Assembly: GCA_903941145.1 (NCBI GenBank)
Contig: CAJANQ010000182.1
Coordinates: forward strand, 1 to 11,283
From: an uncultured Actinomycetes bacterium
Lineage (GTDB): Bacteria; Actinomycetota; Acidimicrobiia; Acidimicrobiales; Microtrichaceae
DNA: 11,283 nt
Reading direction: 5' to 3'
The position numbers and the translations under genes were made by a program. The notes beneath the pieces were generated by a model, which was not told where the DNA came from, searched no databases, and worked only from the letters and a program-made list of their open reading frames with translations. Positions 1 to 6,967 of this stretch are shown in pieces (the first letter of the stretch is position 1; each line of letters starts with the position of its first letter).

Positions 1-1005
1 CTGTCCGACGTTCTCCATGAGCAGGTACCCGAGCCCGTAGGCCGCGGCGAGCCGCGGGCCCAGCGGTGGCAGGTCGTCCCACGCCGACCGGCCGATGGTC
101 ACGAGCACCGCGACAGTGGCCCCGGCGGCGGCCATGCCAATGACGACCACGGTGGCCCGGACGCCGAGGACCGGGTCCAGCACCCGGAACAGCAGGTGCC
201 ACACCGGGTGCGGCACCGAGCTGAACAGGGGGGAGAACGTGATGGCCAGCGCCCGCTCGACGTGCGCCTCGTAGTCGTTGGTCCCGCGCACCAGCACGCT
301 CTCTGCGATCGTCAGGCGCCACATCACGGGCAGGGCGAGCAGGCTGCCCGCAGCGCCGGCCCAGCGCGCCGCACGCGTGCCCGGGTCGCGCCACCACGTG
401 GACGCCACGTCCCACGACCGCCGCGCCACGCCCAGGAACAGGGTGCCGGCCCGGCCAAGTCGTGCGTCGACGGCCCGCACCGCGGCACTCCCGCGGTGCG
501 CGAGCAGGACGAGCAGACCGGCGAGTGCCAGCAGCGCCACCTCTGGCAGCACTCCCCCGGTCCACACCCAGACCACTGCGGCGACGGCCAGGACCGTGAG
601 GGCAGAGCCCGACACGCGACGCCCTGGCCACTGGCCCCCCGCTGCAGCGGCTGCCACCACTGCGCCGCAGGCCGCCAGGGTCCACGGCACGCGACCGACG
701 TAGGGGCCCGTCGCCATGACCCCGACAAGCAGGAGCACCGCCCACGAGCCCCCTAGGGCTGCGCGGGGAAACACTTCGAGCACGACGACGGCGGAGAGCA
801 GGGCCCCGAGCACCAGCAGGAGCGCAGCCCCGGCCGTACCCGACGGACCGTGGCCCGCCACCCGGAGTGCCTGCGGCACGACGACGAGCAGCCAGACCGC
901 GAGCGCACGCGCCACCAAGGTGGTCCATGTCGCAAGGACTGGCTCCTCCGGCAGTACCCCCTGGTCCGCCGTCGAGCGCGGGGCCACCGCGCCGGTCGAG
1001 GTCAT
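1..1005 (-). CDS. Polytopic membrane protein, possible GT-C-fold glycosyltransferase (3' truncated by window edge)
   Basis: The frame is open from ATG at 1005 to the window edge, giving 335 codons with no stop, so the C-terminus is missing. The protein is strongly hydrophobic, with several predicted membrane spans between about residues 33 and 170, a basic and tryptophan-containing linker at about 175-215, another span at about 216-235, and a further span at about 281-303. After the span at 216-235 comes a polar stretch NDYEAHVERAL (residues 243-253), followed by SVPHPVWHLLF. An acidic Asp/Tyr/His motif in the first long extracytoplasmic loop after a membrane helix is typical of lipid-linked-sugar GT-C glycosyltransferases, which is the basis of the tentative call. 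It lies 58 bp after the SGNH gene on the same strand and is probably the last visible gene of the operon. A GTG two codons upstream (1011) is an alternative start; no strong ribosome site is visible. Reality of the gene is likely; the glycosyltransferase reading is uncertain, and a polymer export or polymerase protein is an alternative. Confidence 0.7.
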   Translation of the reverse strand, partial: MTSTGAVAPRSTADQGVLPEEPVLATWTTLVARALAVWLLVVVPQALRVAGHGPSGTAGAALLLVLGALLSAVVVLEVFPRAALGGSWAVLLLVGVMATGPYVGRVPWTLAACGAVVAAAAAGGQWPGRRVSGSALTVLAVAAVVWVWTGGVLPEVALLALAGLLVLLAHRGSAAVRAVDARLGRAGTLFLGVARRSWDVASTWWRDPGTRAARWAGAAGSLLALPVMWRLTIAESVLVRGTNDYEAHVERALAITFSPLFSSVPHPVWHLLFRVLDPVLGVRATVVVIGMAAAGATVAVLVTIGRSAWDDLPPLGPRLAAAYGLGYLLMENVGQ

Positions 1006-1063
1006 GCTCACAGCCTACAAGCGGCCTGTTCAGAGCGACCCCGGCAGGAACGCGTCCGGTGCG

Positions 1064-2842
1064 CTACCCGGCAGGCGGCGAACGGGGCGCTGTGACGGGC
1101 CCGACCAGTGCGGCCGCCACCGTGGTGGCACCCGCGGCGTTGGTGTGGGCCCAGTCGGGGAACACCGGCCGCGTCGCAGTGTCGAACACGTCAGAAAGGT
1201 CCAGCACCTGGTCCGGGAGCCCGGCCCGGCCGGCCGCCGAGAGCCGACGGTGCCACTCCGCGTCGGCCGGCGCCATGGGTCGCCACTCGTCTGCTGCCGC
1301 AGCTGGCGCCGTCGACATGGTCGGCTGCCAGACGAACAGGACCGGGATCTTGTTCGCGGCCGCGACCGCGTCGACGAGCGCCACCTGCCGCCGGTAACGG
1401 GCCATGGCGTGGCCGGCGACCTCCGGGGCGTCGAGCAGCGGGTCGCGGGCCGATGCCGGCGCGGTCGATCCCGGGGTCGCAAACCCCCAGAGCCGCTGCG
1501 GCCACGACAGCGCCCGGGTCACGGTCTGGAACTGCCGGTCTGCGTACGTCACTGGCGACTCGTCGGTGCCCTGGCCGTGGTTGTTGCGGTCCACCTGGAG
1601 GAACAGCTCGTTGGCCCCGTCGTAGAACACCGCCAGGTCCGGGGGCGGCTCGGTCTCGGCGAGCTGGGCGAACAGCTGCATCTCCTGGGACAGCGAATAC
1701 CCGGGCAGCGCAAAGTTCGTGATCTCGAGCGCGACGCCCTGCGACCAGGCTGCCTTGGCCAGCTGCGACGGCACCGACTGCTCGTCGGAGAGGTAGAAGC
1801 CCCAGGCCGCGGAGCCGCCGAACCACCACACGGTGCGGCGCGGACAGTCGCACGGCGGTGGCTGCCACACCCGGCGCCGACCGTCGACCTGGTTCACGTG
1901 CGGGCTCGAGAAGTCCTTGAGCGAGAACAGCGTCGTCGGGTTGAACTCAGGGTTCGAGTTGAACTTCTGCTGCTGCGCCCAGACGTCGGGCCACGACGGG
2001 TCCGTGAACGCAGCGCTCGACGGGGCACCGGGCGGTCGGACGAGGAGAGCCAGGCACCCTGCCACGACGGCCAGCACCCCCAACGCGCCGGCGAAGGACC
2101 GCCGGCGCCGGGCACCCCGACCGACGCGTTCCTCGACGTCCGACCCTGCCCCTGACCTGCGGCGCCACCTGGGACCGACGGTCCGGTCGGTCCGGTTGGG
2201 CCGGAGCGGGTCGAAACGGACCAGCCGGTAGAGCACCGACATGACCAGCACCACCAGCGCGGCCGGCACCATGGCCACCGCCGCCAGGCCGGTTCCGAGC
2301 CAGTGCCCCCCGCGAGCACCGAGGTCGGCGACCTTCCCCATCGGGCCCGACCATCGTCGCCCGACGACACAGGCGGCGGCGGCCAGCGCGACTGCGACCG
2401 CAGCGAGCCGGACCCGGCCTCCGGCCAGCAGCAGCACGTCCGCCGCCAGCATCGGGACGACAGCCGGACGCAGTGCCCGTTCCGGCAGCCGGTCGGCCGT
2501 CCGCCGGAACGCTCGCAGCAACAGCCACCACACGACCGCCGACGCGACGGCGACCGCCGCAGCCCGTACCCCGACCGCGGCGGCGAGCGCTGCACCGGCG
2601 ACCAGCCCCGCAGCGACGGCGGCCGGTCGCCACCGCCACAGCTGCGCGACGGCGAGCAGACCGGTCAGCCCGACGACGGCGAGCAGCACGAGCCGCCACG
2701 CCGCGACGTCGAGCTGGGCGAGCGCCACGGTGAGCGGCACCACCGTGAGGGCCCACACGGCCAGCACCGACGGACGGCGCGGCAACGGACCGTCGGGCAC
2801 CTGGGCCCATTGCGGCGACGAGAGGGGCGTCGAGGTCGTCAT
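1064..2842 (-). CDS. Multi-pass membrane protein with C-terminal SGNH/GDSL hydrolase domain (module B)
   Basis: This 592-residue protein has two parts. The N-terminal part (about 25-210) is hydrophobic with several membrane spans. Its end (about 165-230) has a helix followed by RLVRFDPLRPN and a basic tail with Trp, which resembles my recollection of the end of SxtJ-family proteins. An Arg-rich linker (225-249) and one more span (250-269) lead to an SGNH domain that should lie outside the membrane. Its blocks are all visible: GGSAAWG with Ser344 as nucleophile, Gly381 in ALPGYS, Asn411 in YDGANE, and DWAH with Asp563 and His566. A CDCPRRTVW motif (331-339) directly precedes the Ser block and recurs in the other copy. 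The fold cleaves or transfers esters on carbohydrates or lipids. The ATG overlaps the upstream small gene's stop by 4 nt (ATGA), implying translational coupling. SGNH assignment is strong; substrate is unknown. Confidence 0.88.
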   Translation of the reverse strand: MTTSTPLSSPQWAQVPDGPLPRRPSVLAVWALTVVPLTVALAQLDVAAWRLVLLAVVGLTGLLAVAQLWRWRPAAVAAGLVAGAALAAAVGVRAAAVAVASAVVWWLLLRAFRRTADRLPERALRPAVVPMLAADVLLLAGGRVRLAAVAVALAAAACVVGRRWSGPMGKVADLGARGGHWLGTGLAAVAMVPAALVVLVMSVLYRLVRFDPLRPNRTDRTVGPRWRRRSGAGSDVEERVGRGARRRRSFAGALGVLAVVAGCLALLVRPPGAPSSAAFTDPSWPDVWAQQQKFNSNPEFNPTTLFSLKDFSSPHVNQVDGRRRVWQPPPCDCPRRTVWWFGGSAAWGFYLSDEQSVPSQLAKAAWSQGVALEITNFALPGYSLSQEMQLFAQLAETEPPPDLAVFYDGANELFLQVDRNNHGQGTDESPVTYADRQFQTVTRALSWPQRLWGFATPGSTAPASARDPLLDAPEVAGHAMARYRRQVALVDAVAAANKIPVLFVWQPTMSTAPAAAADEWRPMAPADAEWHRRLSAAGRAGLPDQVLDLSDVFDTATRPVFPDWAHTNAAGATTVAAALVGPVTAPRSPPAG

Positions 2843-3033
2843 AGCGCCGGGTAGATGGCCCAGGGGACGAGTACTTCACCGACGACGGCGGCGACGACCG
2901 CGAAGAGCGTCAGCACGACGACCAGCGGCACGACGACGCCGAGCGAGGTCGCACCGGGCCGGAAGAGCCCGAGCAGCAGGCGGACGGTGGGGGCCCCACG
3001 GGCCGGCAGACGAGGGCGGGCGGGCCTGCTCAC
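2839..3033 (-). CDS. Small DUF5989-like membrane protein (module B)
   Basis: A 64-residue protein starting at GTG 3033, which overlaps the stop of the carbamoyltransferase gene (GTGA), and ending in a TGA that overlaps the ATG of the SGNH gene (ATGA). This double 4-nt overlap decides the start; a longer open frame to 3171 would run through the end of the carbamoyltransferase gene and is not credible. The N-terminus is Arg/Pro-rich (RPARPRLPARGAP), then one long membrane helix (about residues 30-57) ends in VPWAIYPAL. Small single-span proteins with a terminal P-x-x-Y-x-[LF] signature, encoded directly after NodU/CmcH carbamoyltransferases, fit DUF5989, related to SxtK of saxitoxin clusters, from memory. 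Its function is unknown; the context suggests it anchors or partners the carbamoyltransferase at the membrane. It is more divergent than its counterpart at 6775-6945. Confidence 0.75.
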   Translation of the reverse strand: MSRPARPRLPARGAPTVRLLLGLFRPGATSLGVVVPLVVVLTLFAVVAAVVGEVLVPWAIYPAL

Positions 3034-4805
3034 CGGTCGGCCTCCACGAGACAGTCCTCGAGGACGAGCAGGTCGAGGCCCGTGCGCCGGAACGTAGCGA
3101 GCGCGTCCTGCGGGGTGCACACCACCGGTTCGTCGCGGGCGTTGAACGACGTGTTCAGCAGCACCGGGCACCCCGTGCGGGCCAGGAACGCCTCCAGCAG
3201 CTCGGCGAACTCCGGGTTCTGGTCGGCCGCGACGGTCTGCAGCCGCGCCGAGTGGTCCACGTGGGTGACCGCCGGGAGGACGCTGCGCACCTGCTGGACC
3301 TGGTCCTCGAGCGACTCCGGGAGCGGGCCGTCCACGTCCCGGCGGTGCTCGTCACGCACCTGCACCGTGGCGGTCATGTAGGGCAGGTCGCCGACGACGT
3401 CGAACCAGTCGGACGCGTGCGACGCGAGCACTGCCGGGGCAAACGGACGGAACGAGGCCCGCTCCTTGACCAGTCCGTTGAGCCGGGCCTGCACCGTCGA
3501 CGACCGCGCGTCCGCCAGGATCGAGCGGTGGCCCAGCGCCCGCGGGCCGAACTCCATCCGGCCACAGAACCAGCCGACGACCTCGCCGCCGGACAGGCGC
3601 GCTGCCACCTCGTCGAGCAGCTGCGGGCGGTCCGCCACGACCCGGTGCGGCACCTGCTCGGCCTCGAGCCACGGCCGGATCTCCGACGACGGGAACGAAG
3701 GTCCCAAGAACGCCCCCGACATGCCGTCAGTGCCCGGAGTCGGCCGGGGGTCGCCCGCCAGCTCGTGCGCGCCCCACAGCGCGGCGCCGACCGCAGCCCC
3801 GGCGTCGCCGGCAGCGGGCTGCACCCACACGTGCTCGAACGGTCCGTCGGTCCGCAGCCGTCCGTTGGCGACACAGTTCAACGCCACCCCGCCCGCCAGG
3901 CAGACGGCGTCGAGGCCGGTCTGGGCGTGCAGGTGGCGGGCCGACCGGAGCACCACCTCGTCGAGGACGGCCTGCGCCGACGCGGCGAGGTCGGACGACC
4001 GGCGGTCCGGCACTGCACCGCGCGGCCGCGGCGGACCCCCGAGCAACTCGTGGAAGGCCCGGCTGGTCGACCGCCGGCCGCGGAGGAACGAGAAGTACTT
4101 CAGGTCCAGCCGTACCGAGCCGTCGTCCCCCACGTCGATGACACGGTCGAGCAGGACATCGGCGAACCGTGGCTCGCCGAACGGCGCGAGCCCCATCAGC
4201 TCGCCCTCCCCGCTGTTGGGCCGGAACCCGCAGTACTCGGTGACCGCCGAGTAGAAGAGACCGACCGAGTCGGGGAAGTCGACCTGGGCCAGCAGGTCGA
4301 GCGTGGAGCCGTCGCCGCGGGCGGTCGAGGAGCAGGCCCACTCCCCGACCCCGTCCATCGTCAGCACCGCGGCCCGCTCGAACGGGGACGGGAAGAACGC
4401 TGCGGCAACATGGCTCTGGTGGTGCTCGGCATACGCGAGCGGAGGCGTCCGCACGCCGCGGTCCGTGAACCAGCGGCTGACACGCCGGGCGGCGCCCATC
4501 TGGGTCCGCACCACCCGCGGGGCGTCGACGAACAGCGACCGCGGCGCCGTCACGCTGGTCCGCAGCCGGGTCGCCAGGTACCGGTCGAGCACGACCACCG
4601 GACGCTCGTGGTGGACCACCAGGTCGACGTCGCCGGGCGACGCCCCGGCGACCGCCAGCGCCACGTCCATCGCCGAGGCGGGGAAGGACGCGTCGTGCTT
4701 CGTCCGGCTCAGCCGCTCCTGCTCCACGGCCGCGACGAGCACGCCGTCGACGACGACCGCAGCTGCCGAGTCGTGGAACCCGGCCGACACCCCCATGACC
4801 AGCAC
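3030..4805 (-). CDS. NodU/CmcH-family O-carbamoyltransferase (module B)
   Basis: This 591-residue protein matches the two-domain NodU/CmcH/TobZ family, which uses carbamoyl phosphate and ATP to form carbamoyl-adenylate and then carbamoylates a hydroxyl group. The N-terminal Kae1-like part begins with SAGFHDSAAAVV and contains a metal-site HxxxH (His128, His132 in AEHHQSH), Asp151 in DGVGE, CLAGGVALNCVANG (302-314) and Asp334 in GDAGAAVG. The C-terminal domain carries GRMEFGPRALGHRSILAD (415-432) and ends with PVLLNTSFNARDEP. One conserved spot is altered: the usual EYKLMGLAPYG reads EGELMGLAPFG (residues 200-210), so a conserved lysine is Glu202. The GTG start at 4805 gives MLVMG, matching the usual family N-terminus; ATG 4796 is an alternative. 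Its gene follows the SGNH gene of module A after 54 bp and overlaps the next small gene. Family call is firm; the acceptor is unknown. Confidence 0.93.
   Translation of the reverse strand: MLVMGVSAGFHDSAAAVVVDGVLVAAVEQERLSRTKHDASFPASAMDVALAVAGASPGDVDLVVHHERPVVVLDRYLATRLRTSVTAPRSLFVDAPRVVRTQMGAARRVSRWFTDRGVRTPPLAYAEHHQSHVAAAFFPSPFERAAVLTMDGVGEWACSSTARGDGSTLDLLAQVDFPDSVGLFYSAVTEYCGFRPNSGEGELMGLAPFGEPRFADVLLDRVIDVGDDGSVRLDLKYFSFLRGRRSTSRAFHELLGGPPRPRGAVPDRRSSDLAASAQAVLDEVVLRSARHLHAQTGLDAVCLAGGVALNCVANGRLRTDGPFEHVWVQPAAGDAGAAVGAALWGAHELAGDPRPTPGTDGMSGAFLGPSFPSSEIRPWLEAEQVPHRVVADRPQLLDEVAARLSGGEVVGWFCGRMEFGPRALGHRSILADARSSTVQARLNGLVKERASFRPFAPAVLASHASDWFDVVGDLPYMTATVQVRDEHRRDVDGPLPESLEDQVQQVRSVLPAVTHVDHSARLQTVAADQNPEFAELLEAFLARTGCPVLLNTSFNARDEPVVCTPQDALATFRRTGLDLLVLEDCLVEADR
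4752..4778. repeat. Short direct repeat, copy 1 (matches 8711-8737)
   Basis: A 27-28 nt stretch in the 5' coding part of carbamoyltransferase B is identical to one at the same codons of carbamoyltransferase A. It encodes part of the conserved FHDSAAAVV segment. It reflects common descent of the two copies plus protein constraint, and could act as a short site for recombination between the copies. Confidence 0.8.
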
Positions 4806-4841
4806 CGTCCCACGGTACGGCGAGCGCCCCCGTCCGACAAC

Positions 4842-4859
4842 GGCGCGGGCGGCCCGGCG
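4842..4859 (-). other. GC-rich hairpin between the two modules
   Basis: Just after the stop codon of the module A SGNH gene, the minus-strand transcript can fold CGGG-CCG-CCCG extended by a GCG/CGC pairing with one bulged C. There is no U-tract after it, so it is not a classical intrinsic terminator. It may weaken read-through or protect the upstream message. In DNA this GC-rich such a hairpin can also occur by chance. Confidence 0.3.
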
Positions 4860-6788
4860 CTATGCCAGGGACTGCCTGAGGCTCGGGTAGACCCTGGCCG
4901 CCAGCAGTTCGGCGCCGGCCTCGTTGGAGTGGACGACGTCCAGCATGACCGGCGCCTCCGTGGCACTGAACGCCTGGCGCAGGTCGACGGTGCGTCCCGT
5001 GAGCGCAGCGGCGGTGGCGTCGAGGACGCTGCCCAGCCCGCGGTCCTGGAGGATGCCCGGCACCGTGGCGTACAGGCCGCGGACCTGCGCGAGCTGCAGG
5101 GGACTGGCGAACGCGTCCGGCTGGAAGAACGCCAGGTGGTCCGCACCGGCCCGGCTGCTCGCTGCTCGCATCCGGTCCTGCGCCGACCCGTAGCTCCGGG
5201 CGGCGAGCTCCGCGATCGCGGCCGTCGTCGCCGGGTCGAGGCCGTCCTGGCGCTGCAGGGCCTCGAGCGTCCCGGTCGCGTCGAGCCGCAGGGGTGCGGG
5301 GTCGTCCCCCTTGCCCTGGAGGATCCGGCCGGTGGCGGCCATGGCGTCGTTGAACCCGTCGAGCTGCACGACCGCGTCGGGCGGGTCGTCGGTCGCCCTC
5401 AGCCGGGCAACGAGGTCGGTGGCCTCCTGCTCGCTGGTCCAGCCGACGACGCCCAGGTTCACCACCCTGAGGTCGATCCCGTCCTTGGCGGCCAGACGCT
5501 GGAGCTCGGCGGCGACGGTCCCCCCATCGCGCTGGCCGATGCCGAACACCGACGACGCGCCCACCAGCCAGACGGTGCGCCGCGGGCAGCCGGCACAGGT
5601 CGCGGCCGGCGTCACACGGAGCCCCTCGCGCACGTTCACGTAGCGGCTCGAGGTGTCGGAGTTCCGGTAGCCGACCCCCTTGGCAGGGACCAGCGAGAAC
5701 TCCTGGTCGCGCTGCAGCTGGTCGGCCCACGGCACCCCCTCGTAGGCGGGGCGCTGCGAGTACGGGACAGCCGCCAGCAGGTCGAGCTGCTGGCCCGCCG
5801 TCGGGGCGGACGTGGGGACCGCCGAGGTCGGCACGGCCGGTGCGACGGTCGCGGGCTCGGTCGTGCCCGGCGAGGTCACGGGTGCCGCCTGGTCGGTCCC
5901 GGCGGGCAGCCGCTGGGCCACGAGGACCGCGCACACCACCACGGCGGCAAGGCCGACGGCGGCCACCGCGTTGCGGGGGCCCCGGACCCGGGCGGGTGCC
6001 GAGCGGAACGGTACCGACGCGTCCTGTACGGGGTCGGAGGCCACCGGCTGCCACGTCGAGGCGCGGCGCCGGTCGCGGCCGGTCACCGCCCGGCCAAGAC
6101 GCACCAGCCCACCACCGAGGTAGAGGAACGGCACGGCGCACACGAACACGATCGCGGCAGCGAGTGCGTCGACCACCTTGCCGACCGCACGCCGCACCGA
6201 GCGGTCGGCCGCGTCGAGTGCGACCGGCGCCCGGTGGTAGCCCTCGACCACCACGAGGGCGGCCGCGAGCAGCCCCAGCATCACGACCGCGGCACCGGTC
6301 CGGAACCACGCGACCTGGGCGGCGACGAGCGGGAAGATGGCCAGCGACGCCACGCGCTCGGTCCGGGGCGGCCACGACCGCAGCGGCCGCCACTCCACCA
6401 GCGCGGCGTCGGCCACGAGCATCGAGGCGACCAGCAGCAGCGCCGGTGCGCGTCCCCCTGACGGCGCAGAGGCCAGCTCGGCAGCTACGGCGACCGCCAC
6501 GAGCGCCGGCCAGCGCCAGGCTCGGCCCGCCGACACCCTCGACACGACCTCCCAGACCACCGCCGCGACGACGAGTACCAGCGCCGCACGGCGCGCGTTG
6601 TCCCCGAGCTGGAGCAGCCGGACCACCACGCCGGACGCACCGACCAGCACGGCGAGCACCGAGGCCCACCATCTGGGACCCTGCGGCGGGGCGGCCGGCG
6701 CGGCCGACGGCGCCGCCCACGGGTCGGCGGTCCAGACGTCGGTCCTCACGTCGGCCATCTCACATGGTGGCCCGTCAGAAGAGGACAT
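4860..6788 (-). CDS. Multi-pass membrane protein with C-terminal SGNH hydrolase domain (module A)
   Basis: This 642-residue protein has the same layout as the one at 1064-2842. Several membrane spans fill about residues 41-230. The last is followed by RLGRAVTGRDRRRASTWQP, an SxtJ-like ending by my reading. A further span (about 273-291) leads to a Pro/Thr/Ala-rich linker (296-333) and an SGNH domain. Visible blocks are VGASSVFG with Ser412 as likely nucleophile, Gly449 in GVVGW, Asn480 in LDGFND, and DVVH with Asp617 and His620. CAGCPRRTVW (398-407) precedes the Ser block, as in the paralogue. The domain should lie outside the cytoplasmic membrane and could hydrolyse or transfer an ester or carbamate on a glycan or lipid. 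ATG 6788 overlaps the preceding small gene by 14 nt but has no visible ribosome site; ATG 6758 (residue 11), lying 16 bp after that gene's stop, is an equally good start. Confidence 0.87.
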   Translation of the reverse strand: MSSSDGPPCEMADVRTDVWTADPWAAPSAAPAAPPQGPRWWASVLAVLVGASGVVVRLLQLGDNARRAALVLVVAAVVWEVVSRVSAGRAWRWPALVAVAVAAELASAPSGGRAPALLLVASMLVADAALVEWRPLRSWPPRTERVASLAIFPLVAAQVAWFRTGAAVVMLGLLAAALVVVEGYHRAPVALDAADRSVRRAVGKVVDALAAAIVFVCAVPFLYLGGGLVRLGRAVTGRDRRRASTWQPVASDPVQDASVPFRSAPARVRGPRNAVAAVGLAAVVVCAVLVAQRLPAGTDQAAPVTSPGTTEPATVAPAVPTSAVPTSAPTAGQQLDLLAAVPYSQRPAYEGVPWADQLQRDQEFSLVPAKGVGYRNSDTSSRYVNVREGLRVTPAATCAGCPRRTVWLVGASSVFGIGQRDGGTVAAELQRLAAKDGIDLRVVNLGVVGWTSEQEATDLVARLRATDDPPDAVVQLDGFNDAMAATGRILQGKGDDPAPLRLDATGTLEALQRQDGLDPATTAAIAELAARSYGSAQDRMRAASSRAGADHLAFFQPDAFASPLQLAQVRGLYATVPGILQDRGLGSVLDATAAALTGRTVDLRQAFSATEAPVMLDVVHSNEAGAELLAARVYPSLRQSLA

Positions 6789-6945
6789 AGACCGCGGTCG
6801 GCACGACGACCTTCAGGGTCGCGGCGAGCAGCGCGCCGGCACCGAGCGCCACCAGGACGACCGGGAACCACCAGCGGCCGGTACGACGGCCGAAGCGGAG
6901 GAGGTCGGCAGTGGATCCCGCCAGGTGCCGCAGGTAGAAGCCCAC
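6775..6945 (-). CDS. DUF5989 family small membrane protein (module A)
   Basis: A 56-residue protein from GTG 6945, beginning VGFYLRHLAGS. A short amphipathic, basic N-terminal stretch (to RTGRWW, about residue 26) is followed by one membrane helix (27-49) and the terminal PTAVYVLF. The pattern of a short basic lead, a WW-type membrane entry, a single helix and an ending in P-x-x-Y-x-L-F fits DUF5989, which is typically 50-60 residues and found next to carbamoyltransferases. It starts 22 bp after the carbamoyltransferase stop and ends inside or just before the SGNH gene. The start rests on length and motif fit; no clear ribosome site precedes it. A longer frame upstream would overlap the carbamoyltransferase gene and is unlikely. 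No molecular function is known for the family; a scaffold linking the soluble enzyme to the membrane is an inference. Confidence 0.8.
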   Translation of the reverse strand: MGFYLRHLAGSTADLLRFGRRTGRWWFPVVLVALGAGALLAATLKVVVPTAVYVLF

Positions 6946-6967
6946 GGGACGATGATACCGACGGGTC

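Larger units (their letters stand above)
1064..4805 (-). other. Carbamoyltransferase/DUF5989/membrane-SGNH module, copy B
   Basis: The second tandem unit comprises carbamoyltransferase (4805-3030), DUF5989-like protein (3033-2839) and membrane-SGNH protein (2842-1064), joined by GTGA and ATGA overlaps. Its proteins are clearly homologous to those of copy A but diverged, most in the small protein and the N-terminal membrane part of the SGNH protein. This points to an old duplication or to assembly of two related modules, not a recent copy event. Confidence 0.83.

Noticed and set aside
716..2155. A 479-codon plus-strand frame opposite the left membrane protein and the SGNH gene.
   Set aside because: No motif, typical antisense composition, and it crosses two well-supported opposite-strand genes.
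3034..3171. An extended start for the small module B protein at ATG 3171.
   Set aside because: The extension would be coded inside the carbamoyltransferase gene's conserved C-terminus in another frame; the GTGA overlap start gives the expected small-protein length.
2241..6461. A 1406-codon open frame on the plus strand running opposite to five of the operon genes.
   Set aside because: Its product is almost pure Arg/Gly/His/Pro/Ala sequence with no recognisable domain, and it is exactly antisense to genes with clear family motifs. Long antisense frames are expected in DNA of this GC content.
3727..6720. A 997-codon minus-strand frame overlapping the module A SGNH gene and carbamoyltransferase B in another register.
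   Set aside because: It is a composition-driven shadow of the real frames, Arg/Gly/Ala-rich and without motifs, while the overlapped frames carry full catalytic signatures.
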